NCBI RefSeq assembly: GCF_040689105.1
Contig: NZ_JBFBVU010000001.1
Coordinates: 62,001-126,000, forward strand
From: Meridianimarinicoccus marinus
GTDB lineage: Bacteria > Pseudomonadota > Alphaproteobacteria > Rhodobacterales > Rhodobacteraceae
Direction: 5' to 3'
Length of the DNA stretch: 64,000 nucleotides
Part shown: positions 34,187 through 42,902 of the stretch, in pieces
Numbering within the stretch: the first letter of the stretch is position 1
Layout of the letters: the number at the start of each line of letters is the position of its first letter
Program-made: the position numbers and the translations under genes
The notes under the pieces: model-generated
Databases searched by the model: none
What the model was told of the DNA's origin: nothing
Seen by the model: only the letters and a program-made list of their open reading frames with translations

Positions 34187-35020
34187 ATGCCCCTGATCCG
34201 TCTCGCCCTTGTCCTGATCCTGTTGCTCGCCAACCCGCTGCAGGCGCAGGATCGCCGCCCCAGCCATTGCATCTCGCTGGTGCAGAACCTGCCGGGCGGG
34301 GTCTACCTGCATCGCGCGGCCTTTACCGATCCGCTGCCCGACTACACGGTGCGCCTGCGCTATGTTGCGCACGCCAGTTTCCTGATCCGGGCGCAGGGCG
34401 GGGTGACGGCGGTCACCGACTATACCGGCTTTCTGGGCAGCACCGATTTCGTGCCCGATGTGGCGACCATGAACCGCGCCCACAGTTCCCATTGGACGGC
34501 GCTGCCCGATCCGCGCATTCCGCATGTCCTGCCGGGCTGGAACCCTGATGGCGGGCCGGCCGATCATCATCTGGATCTGGGCGAGATGCTGGTCCGCTCG
34601 GTGTCCACTGACATCCGGTCGTGGTCGGGCGGGGTGGAAAGCGGCGAGGACGGCAATTCCATCTTCGTGTTCGAAGTCGCGGGCCTGTGCATCGGCCATC
34701 TTGGCCATCTGCATCACGTACCCACCGACGAACAATTCGCGGCACTGGGACGGCTGGACGTGGTGATGGCGCCGGTGGATGGCGGCATGACGCTGGATCT
34801 GCCCCGCATGATCGAGGTGCTGACGCGGCTGCGGGCGTCGATCGTGATCCCGATGCATTGGTTCGGCGACGGCACCCTGTCGGTGTTCCTGTCCGGCATG
34901 TCGGGGGTCTTCGACATCGAACGGGTGGGCGGGCCCGAGCTGGAAGTCTCGTTGCGCAGCCTGCCGCGAAGGCCTACCGTCATGGTCCTGCAACCGGCGT
35001 ATTTGAGTGACGATGACTGA
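34187..35020 (+). CDS. secreted MBL-fold metallohydrolase-like protein
   Basis: A 277-residue protein with a signal peptide (about 1-20, ending LQA-QD). The core resembles UlaG-type metallo-beta-lactamase folds: VAHASFLI, the His-rich GHLGHLHH (170-177) and IPMHWFG (His224). The canonical HxHxDH motif is not found; HSSH at 99-102 sits in its place, so metal binding may differ. ATG at 34187 is the only start that exposes the signal peptide. The substrate is unknown. Its end overlaps the next gene by 8 nt. Confidence 0.7.
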   Translation: MPLIRLALVLILLLANPLQAQDRRPSHCISLVQNLPGGVYLHRAAFTDPLPDYTVRLRYVAHASFLIRAQGGVTAVTDYTGFLGSTDFVPDVATMNRAHSSHWTALPDPRIPHVLPGWNPDGGPADHHLDLGEMLVRSVSTDIRSWSGGVESGEDGNSIFVFEVAGLCIGHLGHLHHVPTDEQFAALGRLDVVMAPVDGGMTLDLPRMIEVLTRLRASIVIPMHWFGDGTLSVFLSGMSGVFDIERVGGPELEVSLRSLPRRPTVMVLQPAYLSDDD

Positions 35021-36434
35021 CATTTCCCCCGCAGCCCGGCAACTGCTGGACAGGTTGAACCGGACACTGCCAAAGGCGGCCTTCCGTCCGCTGGGCCCCG
35101 CCTATCTGGAAGAACCCCGCGGCCTGTACACCGGCCATGCCTGCGCGGTGGTCGCGCCCGACACGGTCGAGGGCGTGGCCGAGGTGGTGCGCGCGGCCTC
35201 TGACCTGTCGGTGCCTGTGGTGCCCTATGGTGGCGGCACCGGTCTGGTTGGCGGGCAGGTGATGGCCGATGGCCCGGCGCCGCTGCTGCTCTCGCTGGAA
35301 CGGATGACGGCGATCCGGTCTCTGGACGTACCCTCGGGCGTGCTGGTGGCCGAGGCAGGCGCAATCCTGCAGGACGTTCAGGACGCGGCGCGCGACGCCG
35401 GCCTGCTGTTCCCCCTCAGCCTTGCCGCGCAGGGGTCCTGCCGGATCGGCGGCAATCTGGCCACCAATGCGGGCGGGGTGAACGTGCTGCGCTATGGCAA
35501 TGCCCGCGACCTGTGTCTGGGGCTTGAGGCGGTGCTGCCGGACGGGTCGATCTGGCACGGGCTGAAGGCGCTGCGCAAGGACAACACCGGCTATGACCTG
35601 CGCAACCTCCTGATCGGATCGGAAGGCACGCTGGGGGTCATCACCGCGGCCTCGCTGCGGCTGTTTCCGCGGCCCCGCGCCGAGGCCACGGCGATCTTCG
35701 CGGTGCCCGATCCGCTGGCCGCGCTGAAGGTGCTGGCCCTGGCCCGCGCCGAAGTGGGCGAGTCGATCAGCGCCTTCGAACTGATGTCCCATGAAGGGTT
35801 GGATTTTCTGACCGAAACCATGCCGCAGGTGCGCCAGCCTTTCGACGTGCCGCCCGAATGGTCGGTGCTGGTCGAGCTTGGCTTCACCGGCCCCGGCGAT
35901 CCCGAAGAGGCGCTGGCCACGATCTTCGAGGCCGCCTTCGAGCGCGATCTGGTCAGCGATGGCCGTATCGCCCTGTCCGACGGCCAGCGGGCCGAGTTCT
36001 GGACCCTGCGCGAAAGCATCCCCGAGGCCAACAAGAAGATCGGCGCGATCTCGTCGCACGACGTGTCGGTGCCGCTTTCGGCGCTGCCCGATTTCATCGC
36101 ACGGGGCAACAAGGTCATCGCGGGGCTGGGACCGTTCCGGGTCAACTGCTTCGGCCATCTGGGCGACGGCAACCTGCATTACAACGTGTTCCCGCCCAAG
36201 GGCCACGCGCGCGGCGAATTCGACGACCGCAAGGGCGCCATCATGCGCGCGGTCCATGATCTGGTGCACGAATGCGACGGCTCGGTCAGTGCCGAACATG
36301 GCATCGGGCGTCTGAAAGTGGAGGATCTGCAACGCTATGGAGACTCGGCGCGGCTGGCGGCCCTGCGGGCGATCAAGCGGGCGCTGGACCCGCGCGGCAT
36401 CATGAACCCGGGCGCGGTTCTGGCGGCGGAATAG
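35013..36434 (+). CDS. FAD-linked D-2-hydroxyacid dehydrogenase (GlcD/D2HGDH-like)
   Basis: A 473-residue protein with a PCMH-type FAD domain (VVPYGGGTGLVGGQV near 70-85) and a C-terminal oxidase domain with GHLGDGNLHYN and EHGIGRLK. It resembles D-lactate, D-2-hydroxyglutarate and glycolate dehydrogenases; the exact substrate cannot be decided from motifs. ATG at 35013 is chosen; a GTG at 35007 lies two codons upstream. A terminator-like hairpin follows. Confidence 0.88.
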   Translation: MTDISPAARQLLDRLNRTLPKAAFRPLGPAYLEEPRGLYTGHACAVVAPDTVEGVAEVVRAASDLSVPVVPYGGGTGLVGGQVMADGPAPLLLSLERMTAIRSLDVPSGVLVAEAGAILQDVQDAARDAGLLFPLSLAAQGSCRIGGNLATNAGGVNVLRYGNARDLCLGLEAVLPDGSIWHGLKALRKDNTGYDLRNLLIGSEGTLGVITAASLRLFPRPRAEATAIFAVPDPLAALKVLALARAEVGESISAFELMSHEGLDFLTETMPQVRQPFDVPPEWSVLVELGFTGPGDPEEALATIFEAAFERDLVSDGRIALSDGQRAEFWTLRESIPEANKKIGAISSHDVSVPLSALPDFIARGNKVIAGLGPFRVNCFGHLGDGNLHYNVFPPKGHARGEFDDRKGAIMRAVHDLVHECDGSVSAEHGIGRLKVEDLQRYGDSARLAALRAIKRALDPRGIMNPGAVLAAE

Positions 36435-36440
36435 CGCGCC

Positions 36441-36463
36441 AACCCGGCCGACGTTCGGGTTTT
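36441..36463 (+). terminator. terminator after the FAD dehydrogenase gene
   Basis: AACCCG (36441-36446) pairs with CGGGTT (36456-36461) around a 9-nt loop, with four T in total ending the stem and its flank. It starts 7 nt after the stop codon. Confidence 0.6.
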
Positions 36464-36479
36464 CCACATGGGCGCCTGC

Positions 36480-36496
36480 GTTTCCCTAGGGGAAAC
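36480..36496. promoter_or_regulatory. perfect 7+7 palindrome upstream of the Cys-rich peptide gene
   Basis: GTTTCCC-TAG-GGGAAAC is a perfect inverted repeat with a 3-nt centre, 61 nt before the peptide ATG and after the previous terminator. It could be an operator for a dimeric regulator. I do not recognise the motif, and the loop is too short for a good RNA hairpin. Confidence 0.5.
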
Positions 36497-36556
36497 CATA
36501 CTCGGCAGCGTCGTCTCCTCATGTTAAAATTCTCCCCAATATGGGAGGAAAAAATC

Positions 36557-36682
36557 ATGAAAGTTGCCGTGACCATTATCCTGCTGAGTTTCGCACTGGT
36601 GAAGATTTCACCGCCCGCGCAGGCTCAGGTCAATTGCCCCGGCACCCACAAGCCCTGTGGCAACGTCTGCTGCCCGAGATAG
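36557..36682 (+). CDS. tiny secreted Cys-rich peptide
   Basis: A 41-residue ORF with a strong GGGAGGAAAAA ribosome site. Residues 1-23 form a good Sec signal peptide (KVAVTIILLSFALVKI, cleavage likely after AQA). The predicted mature part is about 18 residues, QVNCPGTHKPCGNVCCPR, with four cysteines in the pattern C-x6-C-x3-CC. That spacing suggests a disulfide-stapled or metal-binding mini-peptide. No family is recognised. It is followed after 15 nt by the next gene, so they are probably co-transcribed. Confidence 0.65.
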   Translation: MKVAVTIILLSFALVKISPPAQAQVNCPGTHKPCGNVCCPR

Positions 36683-36697
36683 CGAAGGAGCGATCCC

Positions 36698-37423
36698 ATG
36701 CTGAAACGCATCCTGCAAATCGGCGGGGCGCTGGTTCTGGCCATTGTCATCGCATTCGGCTTGAACAAGGCCACCGCCGTCACCATCGACGACATTACTA
36801 GTTTCTATGAACTGGGTGGCGCCCGTGCCCATCCCGGCGTGCAAGGCGGGGATATCTACGCGGTGTCGCCTGACGGGTTGATCGAGGAAAAAATCTGCGC
36901 GCTGGAGCTTCAGGAAGACTTCGTCGTGCGCCAGAAAATCGCGGCCGAGTTCACCAACTCGATCGGAGAGGCCATTCCTTTCATCGTCGAACTGGCGAAA
37001 ATCGGGTCTGGCGGTCAGGACATCGATACCGGTGCTGTCATTCACCACCGGATGAAGTTCGCCGGCGAGTTCACTAAGCTTCTGGAGGACGCCCCGATTG
37101 GCACCAATGCCGCCTGCGAGAAGAAAATGGTTCAGCGGATGAATGCCCGCTACCTGATCTGCATGGTCCGCAGCTCGCTCATACCCACGGGCAACAGCGT
37201 GTTCAGTGCCTATCGGTTCGACAGCTTGCAGATCTGGATCCCGGATGTGACCTTCGAGAAATACGGTAGCTCGAAAAGCGGGGCCGCTGTTCAGAACGCG
37301 TCCAAAACCTGTCCGCAAGCCACGTCGATCCCTTGGGATGTGGCCTTCCGCAAGTCGCTTAGGATCGTCAAACCCGAAGTTGCACGGGGCCCGGCTGTGA
37401 CGTCGGGGGACGAGGGCGCCTAG
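36698..37423 (+). CDS. unknown membrane-anchored or secreted protein, partner of the Cys-rich peptide
   Basis: A 241-residue protein not recognised by any motif. One N-terminal hydrophobic segment (about 6-22) acts as a membrane anchor or uncleaved signal; the rest is soluble and presumably periplasmic, with four cysteines (67, 140, 155 and 205). The Shine-Dalgarno GAAGGAG lies 7 nt before ATG. It follows the tiny peptide gene and converges on apt. Its base composition looks slightly AT-richer than its neighbours. Confidence 0.65.
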   Translation: MLKRILQIGGALVLAIVIAFGLNKATAVTIDDITSFYELGGARAHPGVQGGDIYAVSPDGLIEEKICALELQEDFVVRQKIAAEFTNSIGEAIPFIVELAKIGSGGQDIDTGAVIHHRMKFAGEFTKLLEDAPIGTNAACEKKMVQRMNARYLICMVRSSLIPTGNSVFSAYRFDSLQIWIPDVTFEKYGSSKSGAAVQNASKTCPQATSIPWDVAFRKSLRIVKPEVARGPAVTSGDEGA

Positions 37424-37432
37424 GCCACCCGC

Positions 37433-37454
37433 CGCCGGCGCTCAGTCGCCGGCG
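37433..37454. terminator. bidirectional hairpin between the unknown gene and apt
   Basis: CGCCGGCG, a 6-nt loop and CGCCGGCG form an 8-bp perfect stem that covers the apt stop codon and lies 9 nt after the convergent gene. No T-run is present on either side. Confidence 0.4.
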
Positions 37455-37975
37455 TAGCTGCACAGGGCATGCACCGGCATGCCCATCTGCTCAAGCCGGG
37501 CGCGGCCGCCCAGGTCGGGAAGGTCCACCACGAAGGCGCAGCCGATGATGTTGCCGCCCAGCCGTTCCACCAGCTTGATCCCGGCCTCGGCAGTGCCGCC
37601 GGTGGCCAGAAGATCATCGACGATCAGCACGGACTGGCCCGCGGCGATGGCATCATCGTGGATCTCGACCGTGGCGCTGCCGTATTCCAGCGTATAATCC
37701 TCGGACAGGGTTGCGGCTGGCAACTTGCCCTTCTTGCGCACAGGCACGAACCCGGCCGAAAGCTGATGCGCCACCGCACCGCCCAGGATGAAACCGCGCG
37801 CTTCCAGACCCACCACCAGGTCGATCTGCTGGCCGGCATAGGGCGACAGCAACTGATCGACCGCCATGCGAAAGCCGCGCGGATGGCCGAACAGGGTGGT
37901 CACGTCGCGAAACATGATCCCTTCATGCGGGAAGTCGGGAATGGTGCGGATGTAGTCTTGCACGGTCGCGGTCAT
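37442..37975 (-). CDS. apt: adenine phosphoribosyltransferase
   Basis: A 177-residue PRTase with the PRPP motif VLIVDDLLATGGTAEAGI and the adenine-site region FPHEGIMFRDVT near the N-terminus. ATG at 37975 is chosen over TTG two codons upstream. It salvages adenine to AMP. It lies 97 nt after mtnP on the same strand; the adenine released by MtnP is its substrate, so the pair forms a methylthioadenosine salvage unit. Confidence 0.96.
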   Translation of the reverse strand: MTATVQDYIRTIPDFPHEGIMFRDVTTLFGHPRGFRMAVDQLLSPYAGQQIDLVVGLEARGFILGGAVAHQLSAGFVPVRKKGKLPAATLSEDYTLEYGSATVEIHDDAIAAGQSVLIVDDLLATGGTAEAGIKLVERLGGNIIGCAFVVDLPDLGGRARLEQMGMPVHALCSYAGD

Positions 37976-38029
37976 CGCCAAATCCTCAGCTTCATCGGCG
38001 CCCAGGCAACAGCACCCCGGACGGGATAA

Positions 38030-38043
38030 GGGGGCGCACCCCC
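38030..38043 (-). terminator. short GC hairpin after mtnP
   Basis: Five G, a 4-nt loop and five C form a compact stem 30 nt past the mtnP stop. T residues after it are few, so it is a weak candidate and read-through into apt is likely. Confidence 0.3.
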
Positions 38044-38072
38044 TGCGCCAACCGTTGGCAAGGTCGCAGGCC

Positions 38073-38951
<879 letters not shown>

Positions 38952-39022
38952 CCTGACGGGTTCCTTCTGACTGTTTGGGGCGAACTATGGCACCGGGGCC
39001 GGGTGCGGGCAATCACCGCGCC

Positions 39023-39628
39023 TCAGTCGTCGGGGCGGGCCAGTTCGAAAACCGCGCCGATGGCGGCATAGTCGCGATAGCCCATCCGTGCCAGCGGTGT
39101 ATAGCGGGTCACATCGAAACGTCCGTCGACGAGGCAATCGTCGCGCAGATGCACGCCCGTGACCTCGCCGAAGACGGTGAAATTGGCCTTGCCGGGCAGT
39201 TGCAGGATCTGGATCAGGCGGCACTCCAGGCTGGCGGGTGCTTCGGCGACGCGTGGACAATCGATGGTGGCGCAGGCCGCTTTTTCCACCCCCGCCACAA
39301 AGAATTCATCCTCCCCGCGCGCCAGCGCCGCTGAACTGGCGTTCATCACGCCACGCATCGCGTATTCCACGATATTGACGCAGAACACCCCGGTGTCGCG
39401 GATGTTGCCGACGCTGTCCTTGGTGCCGTCCCGGTCGGGTTTTTCCGAGGTCGAGGCGAACATGATCTGGGGCGGGACATAGGCCACCGCGTTGAAGAAG
39501 GAATAAGGCGCAAGATTGTCCTGGCCCGTGCCGTCGCGCGTCGACACCCAGGCGATGGGGCGCGGCGTCACGATGGCGTTGAACGGGTTGTGCGGCAGCC
39601 CATGGCCGTCAGCGGGGATATAGAACAT
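39023..39628 (-). CDS. flavin reductase-like FMN-binding protein
   Basis: A 201-residue split-barrel flavin protein: PFNAIVTPRPIAWVSTRD, NLAPYSFFNAVAYVPPQIMF, then a conserved C-terminal DGRFDVTRYTPLARMGY. These match the flavin-reductase-like domain, which binds FMN and reduces it or acts as the reductase of two-component oxygenases. No monooxygenase partner is adjacent. It follows allA after 20 nt. Confidence 0.88.
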   Translation of the reverse strand: MFYIPADGHGLPHNPFNAIVTPRPIAWVSTRDGTGQDNLAPYSFFNAVAYVPPQIMFASTSEKPDRDGTKDSVGNIRDTGVFCVNIVEYAMRGVMNASSAALARGEDEFFVAGVEKAACATIDCPRVAEAPASLECRLIQILQLPGKANFTVFGEVTGVHLRDDCLVDGRFDVTRYTPLARMGYRDYAAIGAVFELARPDD

Positions 39629-39648
39629 CTGTGTGCCTCTCGCGCGCG

Positions 39649-40146
39649 CTAGCCGCGTGTCACCAGAACCCGCGGGTTCAGCGACACCTCTTCCAGGTTG
39701 CGGCCGGGCCCGATGCGGTCGACCACCGCGAACAGTCCCGGCCCGGACAGCGGCGTCAGCACTCCGTGCCAGACACCGCGATGGAAATTCACCCCCTGTC
39801 CCGGTTCGGTCAGGAAGGCGCGAACCCCCTCAGGCCCGTTCGGGCCATCCTCGGCCACGGTCACCAGAAACGGATCCGGTGACATGGGCAGGAACGCCTG
39901 GCTGCCCTCGGGATGCCGCTCTACCAGGTCCAGCGCGTAGGGCATGTTGCGCGGCACCGCCTTGAACAGGCTGATCCCGGCGCGCCCCTCCGCGCCGAAG
40001 TCCAGAAGCGCCAGATCGTGGTAGCGGCCACAGAGACCCCGGTTGATCCATCGATCCGGTGCCCCGCTGGCCTTCAGCACATCGCCGTAGCGCGCAAACC
40101 CGCCCCGCGTCAGCGGTTCGGCGGTGATCCGGTGCGGCCCGCTCAC
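39649..40146 (-). CDS. allA: ureidoglycolate lyase
   Basis: 165 residues from GTG at 40146, which matches family length; the frame extends 45 codons further upstream to ATG at 40281, but that extension looks non-coding. ITAEPLTRGGFARYGDV begins the fold, and the cupin-like core has VNFHRGVWHGVLTPL and FAVVDRIG. The family converts ureidoglycolate to glyoxylate and urea at the end of purine/allantoin breakdown. No other allantoin genes are in the window. Confidence 0.88.
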   Translation of the reverse strand: MSGPHRITAEPLTRGGFARYGDVLKASGAPDRWINRGLCGRYHDLALLDFGAEGRAGISLFKAVPRNMPYALDLVERHPEGSQAFLPMSPDPFLVTVAEDGPNGPEGVRAFLTEPGQGVNFHRGVWHGVLTPLSGPGLFAVVDRIGPGRNLEEVSLNPRVLVTRG

Positions 40147-40299
40147 CGGCCCGGCCCGCTGTATCCCGCCGTCCCCGATATGAACAAAAGTGATCGCATG
40201 AGGAAAACCTTGCGTCGGGGAACCCACAGGCGCAAGCCCTTGCGGCAACCCGGTGCGGACCCAGACGCCGCAATGCGACAAAGGGGCAGACCCCAGCCC

Positions 40300-40323
40300 T
40301 TTTTCTTGTCAAAAATACTCAAA
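40300..40323 (-). repeat. dispersed intergenic element, copy B
   Basis: On the minus strand the core reads GAGTATTTTTGACAAGAAAAA, differing from copy A at one base (GCCAAG to GACAAG). It lies in the 204-nt gap between the galM end and the allA start, in which I see no other feature. Confidence 0.7.
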
Positions 40324-40350
40324 CCCTTTCGGCAGCCAGATGCCCCGCGC

Positions 40351-41370
40351 TCAGGTCTGCGCGAACCGCCACCGCGTTATTTGCGCATAGGTCTCGCCGG
40401 GACGCAGCACCGTCGAGGGAAAGGCCGCGTGGCTTGGCGCGTCGGGCCAACCCTGGGCTTCGATGGCCAGCGCGCAATAGGCCGCGTAGGCCTCGCCGTG
40501 ATGTCCCACAGCCCCCCCGGTTTGGATGCCATTGGCGTCATAGATCTGAACGCCGGGTTCGGTGGTTTCCAACTCCAGCCGCACGCTGGTTCCACCGGTC
40601 AGGGTCAGAACCCTTTGCGGCGCGCGGCGCGCGTCGGACAGGCAGAAGTTCAGATCCAGTTTGGCATCGCGCCCCGGTGCCAGGGTGCGCTCCTGCCGGA
40701 AATCATAGGGCGTGCTCGCGACCGACCGCACTTCTCCGGTGGCAAGGTCGCCGGGGCCGGGAACACAATAACGCGCCGCGTCGATGGTCAGGCGGTGCCC
40801 TGCATAGGTCGCGGTCCCGTCCAGATTCCAGTAGCTGTGGTTGGCGAAGTTGACCCAGGTGGGGGCATCAGTGGTCATGGTGACCTGCATCTCCAGCGTT
40901 CCGGGTTCCGTCAGCGCATAGCGTGCCGTGACCGTCCGGTTGCCGGGAAACCCGCCGTCGCCGTCGGGCAGGGTCAGGGTCAGCGCGACGTGGGTTTCGG
41001 ACCGCTCCGCAACGGTCCAGATCTTGCGATGGGTACCCGCCGTGCCCGCATGGCAGGTGTGCTGGCCATCCTGATTGCGTTCGAACCGGTAAGCCTGTCC
41101 GTCCAGGTCGGCGACGCCCTCCGAGATCCGGTTGACCACCGGCCCGATCAACCCGCCGGCGCTGGCCATGGGGCCCTCATAGGCCGCCAGATCCTCGGTG
41201 CCGATGGTCAGGCTGTGGGGGACCCCGGCCAGCCGCACATCCTGCACGATGGCGCCGAGGGTCAGGATCGCCACGCCCAGAGTGCCATCGCTCATGGTGA
41301 TCTTCTGAACGGTCTCGCCGCTGGAATGCGTGCCGAACGGGGCGACGCCGGGGGCTGTCGGGGTCATCAT
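40351..41370 (-). CDS. galM: aldose 1-epimerase (galactose mutarotase)
   Basis: A 339-residue beta-sandwich epimerase. GLIGPVVNRISEG, the catalytic histidine in FANHSYWNLDG and the glutamate near the C-terminus (CALAIEAQGWPDAP) are present. It interconverts alpha and beta anomers of galactose or related sugars. It is last in the galactonate-type operon, 24 nt after the aldolase gene. Confidence 0.9.
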   Translation of the reverse strand: MMTPTAPGVAPFGTHSSGETVQKITMSDGTLGVAILTLGAIVQDVRLAGVPHSLTIGTEDLAAYEGPMASAGGLIGPVVNRISEGVADLDGQAYRFERNQDGQHTCHAGTAGTHRKIWTVAERSETHVALTLTLPDGDGGFPGNRTVTARYALTEPGTLEMQVTMTTDAPTWVNFANHSYWNLDGTATYAGHRLTIDAARYCVPGPGDLATGEVRSVASTPYDFRQERTLAPGRDAKLDLNFCLSDARRAPQRVLTLTGGTSVRLELETTEPGVQIYDANGIQTGGAVGHHGEAYAAYCALAIEAQGWPDAPSHAAFPSTVLRPGETYAQITRWRFAQT

Positions 41371-41394
41371 GGGTCTCCTGCCCGGATGCGGGCC

Positions 41395-42003
41395 TCAGGC
41401 GCGGGCGGTGCCGTCCCAGGCATCGACCAGTTCGGCGGCCAGGGCGGCCACATCGGCGGCGCTGCGGCCGGGTTTGTAAAGCCCGGTGCCGATGCCGAAC
41501 CCATCCGCACCCGCGGCCCGCCAGGTGGCGAATTCGGCCGGGCCGACGCCGCCCACGGCGAACACCGGGGCATCGGCGGGCAGCACCGCGCGCAGGGCCG
41601 CCAGGCCGTCCGTGCCCAGTTTGAAGGCCGGGAAGATCTTCAGCCCGTCGGCGCCAGCCTTCAGGGCCGCGAAACACTCGGTGGCGGTGAACACGCCGGG
41701 ATAGCTGTCCATCCCCAGCGCCTTGCTTTCGGCAATCACGACCGGGTCGCAGTTCGGCGACACGATCATCCGGCCCCCGGCATCGCGCACTGCATGCACG
41801 GCGGCGGTGTCCAGCACCGTGCCGGCGCCGATCTGCGCCTGCGCGCCGAAGCGGTCGGCCATCGCGCCGATGCTGGTCAGCGCGTCGGGCGAGTTCAGCG
41901 GCACCTCGATCCGGTCGATCCCGGCGGCGATCAGCGCCTCGGTGACGGACAGGGCTTCGGGCGGGGTGATTCCGCGCAGGATGGCAATCAGGGGGCGGCT
42001 CAT
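41395..42003 (-). CDS. dgoA: 2-dehydro-3-deoxy-6-phosphogalactonate aldolase
   Basis: A 202-residue KDPG/KDPGal-type aldolase. RPLIAILRGITPPEAL opens the barrel, IEVPLNSPDA holds the glutamate, and the Schiff-base lysine is in GADGLKIFPAFKLG. The LKIFPA context and the kinase partner favour KDPGal over KDPG. It splits KDPGal to pyruvate and glyceraldehyde-3-phosphate. The start overlaps the kinase stop by 4 nt. Confidence 0.92.
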   Translation of the reverse strand: MSRPLIAILRGITPPEALSVTEALIAAGIDRIEVPLNSPDALTSIGAMADRFGAQAQIGAGTVLDTAAVHAVRDAGGRMIVSPNCDPVVIAESKALGMDSYPGVFTATECFAALKAGADGLKIFPAFKLGTDGLAALRAVLPADAPVFAVGGVGPAEFATWRAAGADGFGIGTGLYKPGRSAADVAALAAELVDAWDGTARA

Positions 42004-42902
42004 GTGGGGGTCTCCGATGCAAGTTTGCGCGCGGCCATCAGGCCGGCGCGGGTCATGGGGTCGGCGGCGGCCTGGATCGGGGCTAGCCCCTGCTGCGTCA
42101 GCCCGGCCAGATAGGGGGCGGCGATGGCCTGGGCCCCGATCACGGCGACCTGCTGGCCCAGCCAATAGGGGCGCGCGGCGGCCAGTTCCGCGCCGATCAG
42201 ATAGCCCGACAGGCGGGCGCGGGCGGTTTCGGGGCGCTGGTCGTGCAGCAGTGCCTCGGCGCGCAGGCCGAACAGCCGGGCGGCCATGCGTTCGGGGCGC
42301 GACTGGGCCTCGTCCAGCGCCTCGGCGAAAGCCTCGTTGTCCCAGCCGTCGCTGCCCACCGAATGGCGCAGGACCGAAGCCGTGCCCAGAAGCGAGAACA
42401 TCTCTCCGGTCATGAAGGTCTGGAAGCTGACCACTTCGCCGGCCGAGACATGGGCCCATTTGGTATGCGTGCCGGGCAGGCAGATCACCCCGTCGAAGTT
42501 GGGGTTCAGCGCCACGAACCCGGCGATCTGGGTTTCCTCGCCGCGCATCACGTCGGCGGGATTGTCCTGCCGCAATCCGGCGACGATGCGCACGTCAAGG
42601 CGCGGGTCGGTGACCGGGGCTTTCATCGGGGCGGCGGCCACCGGCAGACAGGGCACCGTGGCATAGGGCGCTTCGATCCAGCCCTGCCGCGCACCGACCA
42701 TGCCGCAGGCGATGACCTGCATCGAGGCCGCGCCGAGCCACGGTTCAACCAACTCCAGCAGCGCTGGTTCGAACTCATCGCGGGCCAGCTTGCCCATGCC
42801 CTTGATCGATTTGGCTTCGGCGACGACGTCGGTTCCGGCCATGGCCCAGGCCCGCAGGTGCGAGGTGCCCCAGTCAGCGGCGATCCAGTCGATCGGGCTC
42901 AT
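42000..42902 (-). CDS. dgoK: 2-dehydro-3-deoxygalactonokinase
   Basis: A 300-residue DgoK-family kinase starting SPIDWIAADWGTSHLRAW (nucleotide-binding loop), with CLPGTHTKWAHV in the middle. ATG at 42902 is chosen; the frame upstream overlaps the SDR gene. It phosphorylates 2-keto-3-deoxygalactonate for the aldolase. Four-nt overlaps on both sides indicate coupled translation. Confidence 0.92.
   Translation of the reverse strand: MSPIDWIAADWGTSHLRAWAMAGTDVVAEAKSIKGMGKLARDEFEPALLELVEPWLGAASMQVIACGMVGARQGWIEAPYATVPCLPVAAAPMKAPVTDPRLDVRIVAGLRQDNPADVMRGEETQIAGFVALNPNFDGVICLPGTHTKWAHVSAGEVVSFQTFMTGEMFSLLGTASVLRHSVGSDGWDNEAFAEALDEAQSRPERMAARLFGLRAEALLHDQRPETARARLSGYLIGAELAAARPYWLGQQVAVIGAQAIAAPYLAGLTQQGLAPIQAAADPMTRAGLMAARKLASETPT

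Noticed and set aside
40147..40281. Extended N-terminus of allA
   Set aside because: It would add 45 residues not seen in the family; composition does not look coding.
39913..42114. 733-codon open frame on the plus strand opposite galM and dgoA
   Set aside because: Antisense to clearly recognised enzymes; no ribosome site or motif.
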